Of a stretch of 64,000 nt of DNA, positions 38,517 to 48,690 are shown piece after piece. How positions within the stretch are numbered: the first letter of the stretch is position 1; each line of letters begins with the position of its first letter. Location: the NCBI RefSeq assembly GCF_016919175.1, contig NZ_JAFFPU010000012.1:62001-126000 (forward strand), in the 5' to 3' direction. The position numbers and the translations under genes are program-made. Below the pieces are notes generated by a model that searched no databases, was not told the origin of the DNA, and saw only the letters and a program-made list of their open reading frames with translations. The stretch comes from Leptospira ainlahdjerensis. GTDB lineage: Bacteria; Spirochaetota; Leptospiria; Leptospirales; Leptospiraceae.

Positions 38517-40580
38517 GTGCCCGGATTACTCAACAAACTCAAGCCTCTACGGACTCCAACCTTTTTCGGACTCATCCTTTGTTCCATTCTCTCTTACATT
38601 CTTTTTCGAAGTTTTCTTTTTGTTCGAGAAACGGAAGGATCCGGGATCGTCGCGATCGGTCTGATCCAATTTTTGTTCGGACTCATTCCCAATCTCTATC
38701 ACCGCAAACCCGGAAGAATGTTCACAATGGCGGGGGCTCTGATTCTACCGGGACTTCTCTACGAGAAACACGTTGTTTTTGGTTCCCTCAGCGGTCTGTT
38801 CGCGGGTGCGGTTTTAGGAATCTTTTTGAGACAGTATATTTCCACATTTCATTCTCAGACCGTAAACGAAGAGGACCCAATATTCCGTTTTTTTTATATC
38901 AATCGTCCCTATAAATCCTCTCTTCCGTTTTATCAAAATCCGAAAACCGGAATTCTCGCGTTGATTGCGATCCTTCTTTTGGAACGTTTTTTTGTCTATT
39001 TCAACGCTCCACCTTTTAAGGGTTTTGGAATCTTAGATACGGTATTCCTTCCGGGTATAAGTTCCAGATACGCGTTCGGATTGAGTCTCGATTTTTTCGG
39101 ATCCTGGATGCTCGCAATTCTCTATTTTTTAGCGGAAGAATCCTCCTCCCACGAAAGCGATTCTCCCGTTAAGTATTGGAGACAGGGCCTTTTCGCCGGA
39201 GTATTTTTGAATATTCTAATGTTCTTAATTCAAGGGCTGACACGACGCTCGGCGATTCCTTTTACTCCGATGATCGAAGATTCTTATCTTTTTTCGGGAC
39301 TTTTAGGCGACGCCGGTTCTCTCGACTGGTTTTTTCCACTTTTGATTTCTTACTTCTTTTACTATATCCATTCCAGAAGTTGGAGAACTCCCACAACCGT
39401 CGTTCTCAGTCTGGGTCTCGTTCTTCCTTTTGTCCTCTTAGGAAAACATTTTAGCGCCGGTGCGTGGGTCTTACTTTTTAGTTCCTTACTCTACGCATAC
39501 TCGATAAACTATTTTCCAAAGATCCGCAACAAATGGTGGAGATGGTCCTACATTCCTGCCTGCGTCGTTCTTTGGATCGGATGGATCGTTTTTCTCGTCT
39601 GGATCGGTTCCTTCCCTTGGTCTTACGAACCTTGGCAAGAATTTCATCTGGCTTGGAGCAAAGGTTATCGCGGAGCCGCCGGCAATCTCGGCCGTTTTTT
39701 AGATCTTTTTTGGGGTGAAGGTTGGATCCAAACAAGAGCCGCGTGGAACTGGGTGAAACCTTCTCTCTGGTTTGGAAACGGAATCGGAAGTTTTGCTCTC
39801 AACTGGATCGATTCCAGATCGGTGAGTGTAGTTCCTCCGGGAGGGATCCGGGAATTCTCTCTTTCCTCTTTTGTCTTTTTGTTTCACGACGGGGGAATCC
39901 TTTTCTCACTCGTCTTTTTGATTTGGATCGGCCTGGAAATCGCCTATCGAGATCACTGGAAAGTCCTGATTCTTCTTCTGCCGATCGTATTCTTCTTTAT
40001 GCCTTGGACCGGAAGTTCCGGCGCCGCCTCCTTCGTCTGTCTTTGGTTGATTACTTCTTCTGCGCCTTTGAGCCGACAATTGCATCGAGGATTTGGAGGA
40101 GGATTCAATTTATTCGCTCTGATATTGGGTTCTATCTTTTTATTCTATTCCTTGATTCAGATCGCTCCGAATTTGAGAGGTCCCGAGTTCCGTTATGCGG
40201 AATTAAAGACGTATCAGTTGATGGCGAAAAAACAAAATCAAAATCAGAACGGAATTCGATTTCATGAATTTTCTTCCGGAGCGACTTGGGTTTTGGCGGG
40301 AAAGGCTCCGATCAATTTGCGTGCGTTTGTTCCCGTCTCTCAACAAATTTCAAAAGAAGATAAGGCTTATGTTCGTTGGTCTTTCTTGGGACCGGATTGG
40401 ATCGAGATCCAATCCAAAACATTACCCTTAAATCTCAACCCGAGCGCGGTGGGTCTCAATGTTCCCGAACGAGCCAAGTATTTGAAAGCGGAAATTCTTT
40501 CAGGATCCGTTTTTGAATCTCAAATAGAAACCTTCGGAATTTTTGCGGAAGATTTTGACGGGCTAAATCGGGTGCGTTGA
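38517..40580 (+). CDS. O-antigen ligase/polymerase-like membrane protein
   Basis: 687 aa with about twelve membrane helices and a soluble C-terminal part (about 590-687). The order of helices and the long Trp-rich loop (WRWSYIPACVVLWIGWIV, then WSKGYRGAAGNLGRF, then WFGNGIGSFALNW) resembles the Wzy/WaaL O-antigen ligase superfamily, but the key motifs are not certain. Start is GTG at 38517. Its last 18 bases overlap the 3' end of the convergent PrsW-like gene. Confidence 0.7.
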   Translation: MPGLLNKLKPLRTPTFFGLILCSILSYILFRSFLFVRETEGSGIVAIGLIQFLFGLIPNLYHRKPGRMFTMAGALILPGLLYEKHVVFGSLSGLFAGAVLGIFLRQYISTFHSQTVNEEDPIFRFFYINRPYKSSLPFYQNPKTGILALIAILLLERFFVYFNAPPFKGFGILDTVFLPGISSRYAFGLSLDFFGSWMLAILYFLAEESSSHESDSPVKYWRQGLFAGVFLNILMFLIQGLTRRSAIPFTPMIEDSYLFSGLLGDAGSLDWFFPLLISYFFYYIHSRSWRTPTTVVLSLGLVLPFVLLGKHFSAGAWVLLFSSLLYAYSINYFPKIRNKWWRWSYIPACVVLWIGWIVFLVWIGSFPWSYEPWQEFHLAWSKGYRGAAGNLGRFLDLFWGEGWIQTRAAWNWVKPSLWFGNGIGSFALNWIDSRSVSVVPPGGIREFSLSSFVFLFHDGGILFSLVFLIWIGLEIAYRDHWKVLILLLPIVFFFMPWTGSSGAASFVCLWLITSSAPLSRQLHRGFGGGFNLFALILGSIFLFYSLIQIAPNLRGPEFRYAELKTYQLMAKKQNQNQNGIRFHEFSSGATWVLAGKAPINLRAFVPVSQQISKEDKAYVRWSFLGPDWIEIQSKTLPLNLNPSAVGLNVPERAKYLKAEILSGSVFESQIETFGIFAEDFDGLNRVR

Positions 40581-41957
40581 TCCACGTCTTTGGTGTCCGA
40601 TTTGATCTTTTAGATTGTGAAGTTGTTGTTTGGCTCTTACAAACAATCTCCAGAGGAGAAGTTTCCAAGGCGGACTTACAAAGATAAATACGGCCCCCGA
40701 TTCGAACTCGGGATCGTCTTCTCTCACGTTTAGCCAGACGGGAATCGCTAAGATATTCTGAAATTCTTTTCCAGCGATGTAAAAAGTCACATAAACACGA
40801 TCTCCGATCCGCAAAGATTTATCCACGGGGGAATAAAATCCCTTTTTGGAAAGGGAATAAGCCAAAGAATGATATTCTCTTTCCTCCTGCACGATCGAAA
40901 CCGCAATAAACAAAGGAATCCTCAAAATTCTTTCCCGAAAAAAACGCGGATTGAGAATTCCTCTGGATAAGATCAAAATACAAAGCCAAATCGGATAAAC
41001 CAGAAAAAGCCCGATAAATTCTGAAATCCGAATCCCACCCAAAAGGACGGGAATTCTTTCAGGGAACATTAAATAAATAGAATATAATATCGCCGGTATC
41101 GAAAAAAGAACCGAAGAAACCGCAATTTTTACCTTGGAAAGATTTCTAAAAAAAGGAATCTGAATTTTTTTCTGTTCCAAACTCTGGCTCGCTCGCAACC
41201 AGGAATCGTATCTGGTGAATTTGGAAACCACTTTGTAATCGTCCTTAAAAAGACCAATCGATTGTAAAACTTCTATAGGAAGAATGTTCTGTGAAATCGT
41301 TAATAAATATTCCAAGATAAAAAATCCGGACGCGAGAATCAAAGGTAAAAGAAGAATCGAGTCTCCGTCTATCAGCAAAACGTAATTGAAGGTTCCGTGC
41401 AAAAGGAAACAACCGACAAGGCTATAGAAAAGTCCTAAAAAATTAAAGGAAGACGGCCGGGATTGATAGTATTCCAAAACGGCATAGCCGTAGATTCCGC
41501 CCGTAAACGTATGAATCGGAAGCGAAGTCACCGCGCGGAGAAACAAGGGCCAAAAATCCAGGATGGGAGAATAGAGTAGGTTCTCCAGAAGACCGAATGT
41601 TACGCCTAATGTGATTCCGAAATAGATTCCGTCGGAAGTATTGTAGACCTTTTTCAATCCCTTAAAATACCAGAGGATTACTACAAGTTTTGGAATCTCT
41701 TCCAAAAGGGAACTTCCGAGAAAGGCCCTTTCAAAATAAGAGGTTTCATTCAAATGTTCTTGAGCTAGGACCTCGGGAAAAATAGCGAGCCCTACGGTAA
41801 AAACTCCGGAGAAAATGGCTGAAAGATCAAAGCTGATTCGTTCGGGGTGATAATAGGTATTTCGGTAAAAAAACCAGTAAAACCCGGTCGCAAAAATTGC
41901 GGTTCCGAATTTGAGAAGGGTGAGGGGGAGTTCTTCGAATCCTAAGAAGAGGAACAT
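40563..41957 (-). CDS. PrsW family intramembrane metalloprotease
   Basis: 464 aa. PrsW-type proteases cut membrane-bound regulators (PrsW acts on anti-sigma factor RsiW in Bacillus). The family motifs are LLEEIPKLVVIL (Glu pair), FGLLENLLY, PIHTFTGGIYGYAV and LHGTFNYVL with the metal ligands Glu, His and His. About eight helices form the core; residues beyond 370 form a cytoplasmic domain with a PilZ-like beta pattern (RIGDRVYVTFYIAGKEF). The substrate is unknown. Ends in an 18-base convergent overlap with the previous gene. Confidence 0.82.
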   Translation of the reverse strand: MFLFLGFEELPLTLLKFGTAIFATGFYWFFYRNTYYHPERISFDLSAIFSGVFTVGLAIFPEVLAQEHLNETSYFERAFLGSSLLEEIPKLVVILWYFKGLKKVYNTSDGIYFGITLGVTFGLLENLLYSPILDFWPLFLRAVTSLPIHTFTGGIYGYAVLEYYQSRPSSFNFLGLFYSLVGCFLLHGTFNYVLLIDGDSILLLPLILASGFFILEYLLTISQNILPIEVLQSIGLFKDDYKVVSKFTRYDSWLRASQSLEQKKIQIPFFRNLSKVKIAVSSVLFSIPAILYSIYLMFPERIPVLLGGIRISEFIGLFLVYPIWLCILILSRGILNPRFFRERILRIPLFIAVSIVQEEREYHSLAYSLSKKGFYSPVDKSLRIGDRVYVTFYIAGKEFQNILAIPVWLNVREDDPEFESGAVFIFVSPPWKLLLWRLFVRAKQQLHNLKDQIGHQRRGSTHPI

Positions 41958-42000
41958 ATTCCCTTTGATTATCGGAATATGCCCTCTCTGTAGTTGATGT

Positions 42001-43713
42001 TTACGCTCTAGAAAGAGTTCTTCTTTTCAAAAGAAAGGCGGAAATAGCGCCGGCCGCCATCAGAAAAATTGCGACAAGAAGTCCATTCTCCTTTACCCCC
42101 AAAAGAAGGAATCCAAGTAACCCGGAATCGTCCTCGGGAACCGGAAATACCTTGGCTTGGTTCGTGATATGTTTATACCAATCCTTGTAGGAAGTTCCGT
42201 TCGAAGCGACCCAGAGATTGAATTCCTTATATCCGCTCTGAGAATCATTGCGGATATCCAAGCCTTCGTACGGATATTTCCAAGTGCCGGGAACCAAAAT
42301 CGCCCAAGGAAAACGATTGGAATCGAGAAACTGATCCGATCCGTTTGAATTCTTATAAAGCCCTGAAAAGTGGATTTCCTTTCCGGTATTGATTACCTTG
42401 ATAAAAATATCGTAAGGATAATTTCCAAGGGCGCTTTTTTTAACGGGAGAATCAAAGACAACTTCGATCGTCGCAATATGACCCGGTTTGAAAACACCAC
42501 CTGGATTTACGTTCGGATTGGAAACGGTCTTGTTCGATTCTTCATGGATTTGAATTCCCTGATTCAGATCCGAAGCGCTAACTTTAACCGTATTGAGTGA
42601 GGTTACTTCTTTCCCGTCTTCACGAATCACTTTTCTTGAAAAGGAAGCTCCTACCGAGACAGGAAGTTTGAGATGAAAGGTATGTCTGTAACCGGCACCT
42701 CTGGCGACGTGTTGATAGGTTCCTCTCAAACGAATTACATCCCCGGCCGCGTTGAGGTCTTCCTCGTTGTGAATGTGAAGAACGTAGTCGTTTAAGTCCG
42801 CGTCCCCTGCGCTCGGATAAAGGTCTTCATAAGCAACCGTGCTCACACCTTCGGAAGGAATCCGAATGAGAGAAGCGCGAGTCGGATCTTGCGGGTAAGA
42901 ATCGAGAGTATCGGGAATCCCGTCTGCGTCCGTATCCGTAGGAGCTGCGACGACAGGCAACAAAATCTCATACTTGATTTCGCGATTGATCCCGATGACG
43001 TTGATAAGATTGATGAGATTGGAAATCGATTCACCGCCTGCCGTAATTTCCAGAGTGATTTGGCCTACGGAAGTTTCCACCGTGATCGTTCCTGAAACCT
43101 TTCCGGCGCTGTCGGAGATTCCTTGAAACAAAATGTTTCCGTTATTATCGGAAACGATTACGGTCGCTCCGGAAATCGGATGCGATTGTTTATCAATGAC
43201 AAGCAGATTGAGAGGAATCGTTTGAACCGTATTGTAATTGAAAACGGGAGTTCCTACTTGATCGTCCACGGTAATGACGCCCGTGATCGGAGATGGATTG
43301 TTCCCCGGGTTAGAATCAGTCCCCGTTGTAGGAGTGGTACTTCCTACATTGGAAGGATCGGGAGAGCTCGAAGAACCACCGGAGGAAGAATTTCCGTTGG
43401 AAGCGGAAGCAGAGTCAGACTCGGAACTTTCCGTGTTCGTCGATGAGACCGAATTCGAAGAGGTAGTGGTATTGCCGGAAGAAGCCGTCGGAACGACTGC
43501 GTTGCCGTCCGAGGCGGAAACAATCACGACCGAACCTCCGTTCGAAGCGGTGGCAATCTCCGCACTTGCTCCGGATGCAGCATTCGCAGCCGGCGTATTG
43601 GAGTTTAATAGAAACAACAAAGGCCAGAGCGCGCCTTTCTTCTTATGACTGCAGTCCACTAACATGCTCGAAACAAGTAGCAGAAGAATTAGTTTTTTCA
43701 TGATCTCTAACAT
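42001..43713 (-). CDS. LruC-type surface lipoprotein
   Basis: 570 aa. The signal peptide ends LVDC (Cys21 of the long form, from the ATG at 43713; an ATG at 43701 is also possible). A Ser/Asn/Thr-rich linker (about 50-140) is followed by beta domains and a LruC/DUF4842 domain (EDLYPSAGDADLNDYVLHI near 297, then WAILVPGTWKYPYEG). LruC was found as a uveitis-related lipoprotein antigen of Leptospira; this is LruC itself or a close paralog, which I cannot settle. The last 40 residues (VKENGLLVAIFLMAAGAISAF then LKRRTLSRA) look like a C-terminal membrane anchor, unusual for a lipoprotein. Confidence 0.8.
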   Translation of the reverse strand: MLEIMKKLILLLLVSSMLVDCSHKKKGALWPLLFLLNSNTPAANAASGASAEIATASNGGSVVIVSASDGNAVVPTASSGNTTTSSNSVSSTNTESSESDSASASNGNSSSGGSSSSPDPSNVGSTTPTTGTDSNPGNNPSPITGVITVDDQVGTPVFNYNTVQTIPLNLLVIDKQSHPISGATVIVSDNNGNILFQGISDSAGKVSGTITVETSVGQITLEITAGGESISNLINLINVIGINREIKYEILLPVVAAPTDTDADGIPDTLDSYPQDPTRASLIRIPSEGVSTVAYEDLYPSAGDADLNDYVLHIHNEEDLNAAGDVIRLRGTYQHVARGAGYRHTFHLKLPVSVGASFSRKVIREDGKEVTSLNTVKVSASDLNQGIQIHEESNKTVSNPNVNPGGVFKPGHIATIEVVFDSPVKKSALGNYPYDIFIKVINTGKEIHFSGLYKNSNGSDQFLDSNRFPWAILVPGTWKYPYEGLDIRNDSQSGYKEFNLWVASNGTSYKDWYKHITNQAKVFPVPEDDSGLLGFLLLGVKENGLLVAIFLMAAGAISAFLLKRRTLSRA

Positions 43714-44066
43714 CCCGTTTTTATTTAATTAAATCATAGGACGAAGCCCTAGATAGAAAATACTACAGGGAATAGATATTTTATAAAATTCTTAGATTGG
43801 AAAGAACTTTTAGCCGTCTTTTACTGTTCTTTAAAATAAAACGGTCTGACGAAAAAAGACACATTGAACGAAAAAACTGTCTCATTTCCTAAAGAGAATC
43901 GAGAATTCTCCGAAAAGAAAGGCGTGTAATTAGTAGTTTAGAAATTTTGAATATTTTACAAGCGCCGTGTTTTAGAATTCGGCATCAACTCGTAAAAACT
44001 TTCGATTGAAATGAGAAACATTCCTTCTGGAAAAAGGATTCAAAACGAAAATAGATTTTTCTATTC
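43714..44066. other. AT-rich intergenic region
   Basis: About 353 bases upstream of the LruC-type gene. Very AT-rich near 43780-43800. No gene, repeat or clear promoter pair is seen; the lruC-like promoter is presumably here. Confidence 0.4.
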
Positions 44067-44807
44067 TTAAGAAGCCTTCTTGCCTACGTGTAAAACGGCG
44101 TTTCCAAAAACGAAGTTTTGAAATCTTACGTCACGAAATCCATTCTCTTCCAGGATCGATTTGAGTTTTTCCTGGCTCGGGTAAGAGAGAGAAGAGACTG
44201 GAAGATAATCGAACATTTCATTCTTACCACCCCAGAGAATATAACCGAGAATCGGAACGATTCTAAAAAAATAAAAATCCGCAGCCCAGCGGATGAGAGG
44301 GTTTTTTACCTTTCCGACATCCAGATTCAGAAATAGACCTCCGGGTTTGAGAATTCGATGAATCTCTTGAACGGCTTTTGTAAGGTTGTCCACATTACGA
44401 AGACCAAAGCCGATGGAAACCGCGTCGAACTGAGAATTTTTAAAATTCTTCAATTGAGTCGCGTCTCCTACTTGAAAATCGACGCGGCCTCTTTCTCCTT
44501 CTTTCCTCAGACGAGTTTTTGCGATCTCGAGCATGTTCTCGGAAAAGTCCACACAAGTCACGTGATCGACCGAAGGAGAATGTTCCAAACGAACGGAAAT
44601 ATCCCCGGTTCCACAACAAAGATCCATGACCTTGAGATGAGAGCCGAGATTCTTCTCGACTTCTTTTACCAGACGATTTTTCCAAACACGATGGAGTAAA
44701 AAACTGTTCCAGTCGTTGAACCGATCGTATTTTTCCGCGATCCGGTTAAAGTTCTCACGGACAAAACCTGCTTTCCTTTCGGTCTCTGGCATCTTAAATT
44801 CTGACAT
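44067..44807 (-). CDS. ubiE: Demethylmenaquinone methyltransferase
   Basis: SAM-dependent enzyme of 246 aa that methylates the quinone ring in the last step of menaquinone (or ubiquinone) synthesis. Signature stretches are KYDRFNDWNSF near 25, DLCCGTGDIS (SAM site) and SIGFGLRNVDNL. It stands alone, divergent from the ExbB-like gene. Confidence 0.94.
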   Translation of the reverse strand: MSEFKMPETERKAGFVRENFNRIAEKYDRFNDWNSFLLHRVWKNRLVKEVEKNLGSHLKVMDLCCGTGDISVRLEHSPSVDHVTCVDFSENMLEIAKTRLRKEGERGRVDFQVGDATQLKNFKNSQFDAVSIGFGLRNVDNLTKAVQEIHRILKPGGLFLNLDVGKVKNPLIRWAADFYFFRIVPILGYILWGGKNEMFDYLPVSSLSYPSQEKLKSILEENGFRDVRFQNFVFGNAVLHVGKKAS

Positions 44808-44939
44808 AGGGCTAATGAAATGATTTTTGAATCTTTCAGCTTGGCAAGAAGAGTTTTCCTCCTTTCCAAACCTTTCAAGATTAGAATGACAAACAAAGCC
44901 GAAATGACAATCTGCTCCTAAGTTTGGGGGTTTTTTCGC

Positions 44940-45464
44940 GTGGACGTTTTGTTTGCAAAAGGAGGATGGGTCACCGTCCTCATCTTGATTGTGAGCTTTA
45001 TCAATCTCGGGCTTTTTTTAAGAGTCTGGTCTTATCTTCCGATTCTCAAAAGAAGAATTTTATTTCGTCTTCAAGACGAAGCCCAAAATGGAAATCAAAA
45101 TCATTCTTATTCTTATCTCCGATCGATTTTGGAAGATTCGGAAGAGTTTTTTACAGGAGAATTTTTTGTTCCCGAGGCAATGACCGCTTGGATTCGAAAC
45201 CTCGCGGGAATCGCGACGATGCTCGGACTTCTCGGAACCGTCATCGGAATTTCAGTCGCGTTTGAGGAAATGAAAAACGCCGGAACCGTAAGCCTTGAAA
45301 TTTTTTCGGAAGGAATTCGTCTCGCCCTCAACACCACCATCCAAGGACTTTGTGTCGCAATCCCTTCCATCTTGGGTTTTCAATATCTGAAAACACTTTT
45401 ACACAAAACCGAAATCGAAATCAAACATACGATTCAAAACGGAACGGAAGAGCGTTTCGAATGA
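44940..45464 (+). CDS. Second ExbB/TolQ/MotA family protein
   Basis: 174 aa from GTG at 44940. Three membrane helices and the family motif (LAGIATMLGLLGTVIGISVAF; LNTTIQGLCVAIPSILGF). Forms a proton motor with ExbD-type partners. It is distinct from the exbB at 19967. Its stop overlaps the ExbD start by 4 bases (ATGA). No TonB or receptor is next to this pair, so it could serve TolA/PalA-type or other systems. Confidence 0.88.
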   Translation: MDVLFAKGGWVTVLILIVSFINLGLFLRVWSYLPILKRRILFRLQDEAQNGNQNHSYSYLRSILEDSEEFFTGEFFVPEAMTAWIRNLAGIATMLGLLGTVIGISVAFEEMKNAGTVSLEIFSEGIRLALNTTIQGLCVAIPSILGFQYLKTLLHKTEIEIKHTIQNGTEERFE

Positions 45465-45874
45465 GAAGCGGAGCGTACAAAAGAAAAACGCTTCTCGAAG
45501 GGGATGATTCTCCGCTCGACATGACGAGTATGTTGGACGTCGTCTTTATTCTTCTCATCTTTGCGATGGTTGCAATGAGTTTTCAAAAGGAAGTTCACAC
45601 CCTTCCGGTTCGACTTCCGAAATCGAACGCAGAGGCAGCCGGAGTCGGTTCCAAAAAAGAAATTTTTCTCTTGAAGGACGGAAACCTTCGATACGATGGA
45701 AAAGAATTTTCGGAAGAAGATTGGAAACAAATTGTTTCGAAAGGAGAATTCAAAGAAGTTGTTCTTTGGATCTACGGGGATCAGGAAGCCGACTACGGAA
45801 GATTCGTATTTGTCGCGAACAGTCTAAAAAACGCGGGTCTAAAAGAATTACACTTAGCCGTCAAAAAGGAATGA
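45461..45874 (+). CDS. Second ExbD/TolR family protein
   Basis: 137 aa from ATG at 45461, which overlaps the previous stop; an earlier frame start at 45350 would be inside the ExbB-like gene. One helix with the proton-path Asp (PLDMTSMLDVVFILLIF). The periplasmic part is short. Partner of the preceding gene. It ends exactly beside the convergent MazG-like gene. Confidence 0.88.
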   Translation: MRSGAYKRKTLLEGDDSPLDMTSMLDVVFILLIFAMVAMSFQKEVHTLPVRLPKSNAEAAGVGSKKEIFLLKDGNLRYDGKEFSEEDWKQIVSKGEFKEVVLWIYGDQEADYGRFVFVANSLKNAGLKELHLAVKKE

Positions 45875-46215
<341 letters not shown>

Positions 46216-46219
<4 letters not shown>

Positions 46220-47283
46220 CGTCTTTCATCCAAGTGATCGATTAGAATTTCAGTCGGTTCGGGGTAACATCCTCCGCTTAGATGATGAGGATCGATGAAT
46301 TTCTGACATTTCACCTGTTCGCGGAATCCGTTCATATCCAGAGGAAACACATTCTTAAATTCTAATGTTTCTTTGCGAATTTTTTCCCAGGAAGGATAAA
46401 ATTCGGCCGACTTTACGCGAGATTCCAAACCGGAATATAAAAGCGGAGACCAAAGAATCACTTTGATTCCGTTCTTTTCCGCGGTTTCCAAAAAATGAAA
46501 AAGAAATCGTTTTTGTACGTTCGAAATTTTGACGTAACGATAGACATCGTTGTAATATTTCGCGGCTTCTTCCTCGAGTTTTTCGGGGGGAGTGTTCGCC
46601 AACAATACGTTCGGGATTCCTCCGTTGAACTTATCGGATTCGTTCATCAAAAGATTTTTGATAGCGAGCATCATTTCTTTAGAACTCGGATCCTTGATTC
46701 TCTGCATCGCCTCCTTAAATCGAGGAGGAAAGACGGTAGTTCTAAAAACTCTCGATCTTAAAAACGTATCCCAGTCGTTCGTAGAAAACTCGTTCGCATA
46801 ACGCAAAAAATACGCAAGATCGTAAGAATATCGCAGCGGATAACGATTGCAGAAATCGGTCATCGAATCCGGATAAAATTCTATGACCGCGTAGTCGGGT
46901 TTGATTCCGGCGGATAAAATCTTTTCGAGATTGTAGTTGTGATACGAGAACGGCGCGGAAGGAGCCGAAAAATTATAAACGATCAGATCCTTTCTTTTTT
47001 TGCGGATCGTCTCCAATGAGAATTCTCCCATGTGGGAAGTTCCAAAAAAGATCAGAGTTTTTTCATCCGGCTTTGCAGATTCTTTTTGTTTTACCAATGC
47101 GGCAAGAACTCGGTCTTTCATCTCGTAGAAATAATATTCAGCGCCTGCCTCTGTATAAGGTCTTATCCAATCCGAAGAAAGAAATCGATCCAAGGAAAAT
47201 GCAAAGGAAAAAAACACGAGAGGAACCCATAATAGTTTACTGTGAAAAAAAGGAAGGATGACTTTGGGTTTTTGCTTACTCAT
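46216..47283 (-). CDS. DUF1574 SGNH-like protein (O-acylation partner)
   Basis: 355 aa with one N-terminal membrane helix. The domain is like AlgX/AlgJ SGNH hydrolases: a block I motif FFGTSHMGEFS (near 79) and a block V motif with an Asp-x-x-His pattern (DPHHLSGG near 336). DUF1574 proteins are common in Leptospira next to MBOAT genes. It likely transfers or handles acyl groups on a glycan outside the inner membrane with the upstream MBOAT; this is inference. It pairs with the gene at 47293. Confidence 0.8.
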
Positions 47284-47292
47284 GATTCTTCC

Positions 47293-48690
47293 TCAAAACT
47301 GAAAGTAGATAAAGTCCTGTCCTTTGCCCGCGTAATTGGAAAGGAGAAGAACCAAGATGATGAGAAAAACGGCGACGATCGTTTTTTTATACCGATAATA
47401 GAACCTCGGAGTTTTCTCGAAGTATTCGAGCGTGTGCAAAAGAAAACCTCCGATCAAAAACGGCGCCACCAGATCGGTTCTTAATACGTGTTTGGCGGGC
47501 TCGGCGATCCAAATCAAACCGTTGTTCAGAATATACCAAGTATCTCCGAGATTTTGAGATCGAAAAAAAATCGCTCCAATCACAAAGATCGAATAGATAA
47601 ACGAGGCTCGGATCACAAACCAAACGATTCCCTTTTCGGGTAATTTAGGAATTCCTAATTTATCCATCAGACGATCTATCACCAAACAAACCCCATGCCA
47701 AAAACCCCAGATCACATAGGTCCAACTCGCTCCGTGCCAAAAGCCGCCTAACGTAAATGTGGCGATTAGGTTTAGATACACTCTCGGCTCGGAAGTCCTC
47801 GATCCACCCAGAGGAATGTAGATATAATCCCGAAGCCAGGTCGCAAGTGTGATATGCCAACGTCTCCAGAGATCCTGAATGTTCTGACTAAAAAAGGGAG
47901 CCCGAAAGTTTACGGGAATGTTAAACCCCATCAAAAAAGCGCAACCCCTCGCAATGTCCGTGTAACCGCTAAAGTCGCAATAAACCTGCCAAGTAAATCC
48001 TTGTACAGCCAAGAAGAGAGAATAGTTATCATACTCGGACGGATTTCGAAAAACGGGATCCACCAAGGAAGCGATGTTATCCGCGACTAGAATTTTTTTC
48101 GCGATCCCAAGTCCTAAAAGATAAAGCCCCGCATAGACAAAGGAAGGTTTGATTCTTACCTTATCCAAAATCGGAAAAAAATCCTGATGTCTCATGATCG
48201 GTCCCGCGACCAACTGAGGGAAAAATAGAATAAACAAAACGAATCGGAAGAATCCGGTGTCTTCTGCGATTTTTCCGCGATAGACGTCTACGACAAATGC
48301 GATGATTTGAAACGTATAAAAGCTGATCGCGAGAGGAAGAATGATCTGAAAACTGAAATTTTTCTGATCTAAAAATCCCCAGTGCGTCCAAGCATAAAAG
48401 TTTTCGGTAAAGAAGTAGAAATATTTAAAAACCGCGAGGTTAATCAGATCAAGAATTACGATCGCGCGCAAGACTCCGAGGCTCTTGTTTTTAAAAAGAC
48501 TTCGAACCGCGAGATAATTTATATAAAGAATCGCTAATAAATGGAATAGAAAGGGAACACTCCAAGTCGCGTAGAATACGAGAGAGGCGATTACGATCAC
48601 CCATTCCCTGTATTTCCTTCCGTTGTAAGCCCAATAACAAAGATAAACGACTAAAAAGAAAAGGAGGAAGAGTGTGGAAGTGAAGATCAT
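47293..48690 (-). CDS. MBOAT O-acyltransferase (AlgI-like), copy 2
   Basis: 465 aa with about eleven membrane helices. MBOAT proteins of the AlgI group move acyl groups across the inner membrane for polysaccharide O-acetylation. The active-site segment WHGASWTYVIWGFWHG with the catalytic His is present, preceded by RRWHITLATWLRDYIYIPLGG. It overlaps the DUF1574 gene upstream by 4 bases. Confidence 0.93.
   Translation of the reverse strand: MIFTSTLFLLFFLVVYLCYWAYNGRKYREWVIVIASLVFYATWSVPFLFHLLAILYINYLAVRSLFKNKSLGVLRAIVILDLINLAVFKYFYFFTENFYAWTHWGFLDQKNFSFQIILPLAISFYTFQIIAFVVDVYRGKIAEDTGFFRFVLFILFFPQLVAGPIMRHQDFFPILDKVRIKPSFVYAGLYLLGLGIAKKILVADNIASLVDPVFRNPSEYDNYSLFLAVQGFTWQVYCDFSGYTDIARGCAFLMGFNIPVNFRAPFFSQNIQDLWRRWHITLATWLRDYIYIPLGGSRTSEPRVYLNLIATFTLGGFWHGASWTYVIWGFWHGVCLVIDRLMDKLGIPKLPEKGIVWFVIRASFIYSIFVIGAIFFRSQNLGDTWYILNNGLIWIAEPAKHVLRTDLVAPFLIGGFLLHTLEYFEKTPRFYYRYKKTIVAVFLIILVLLLSNYAGKGQDFIYFQF

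Noticed and set aside
43274..43648. 124-codon frame opposite the LruC Ser/Asn-rich linker
   Set aside because: It is an acidic low-complexity shadow of the linker on the other strand.
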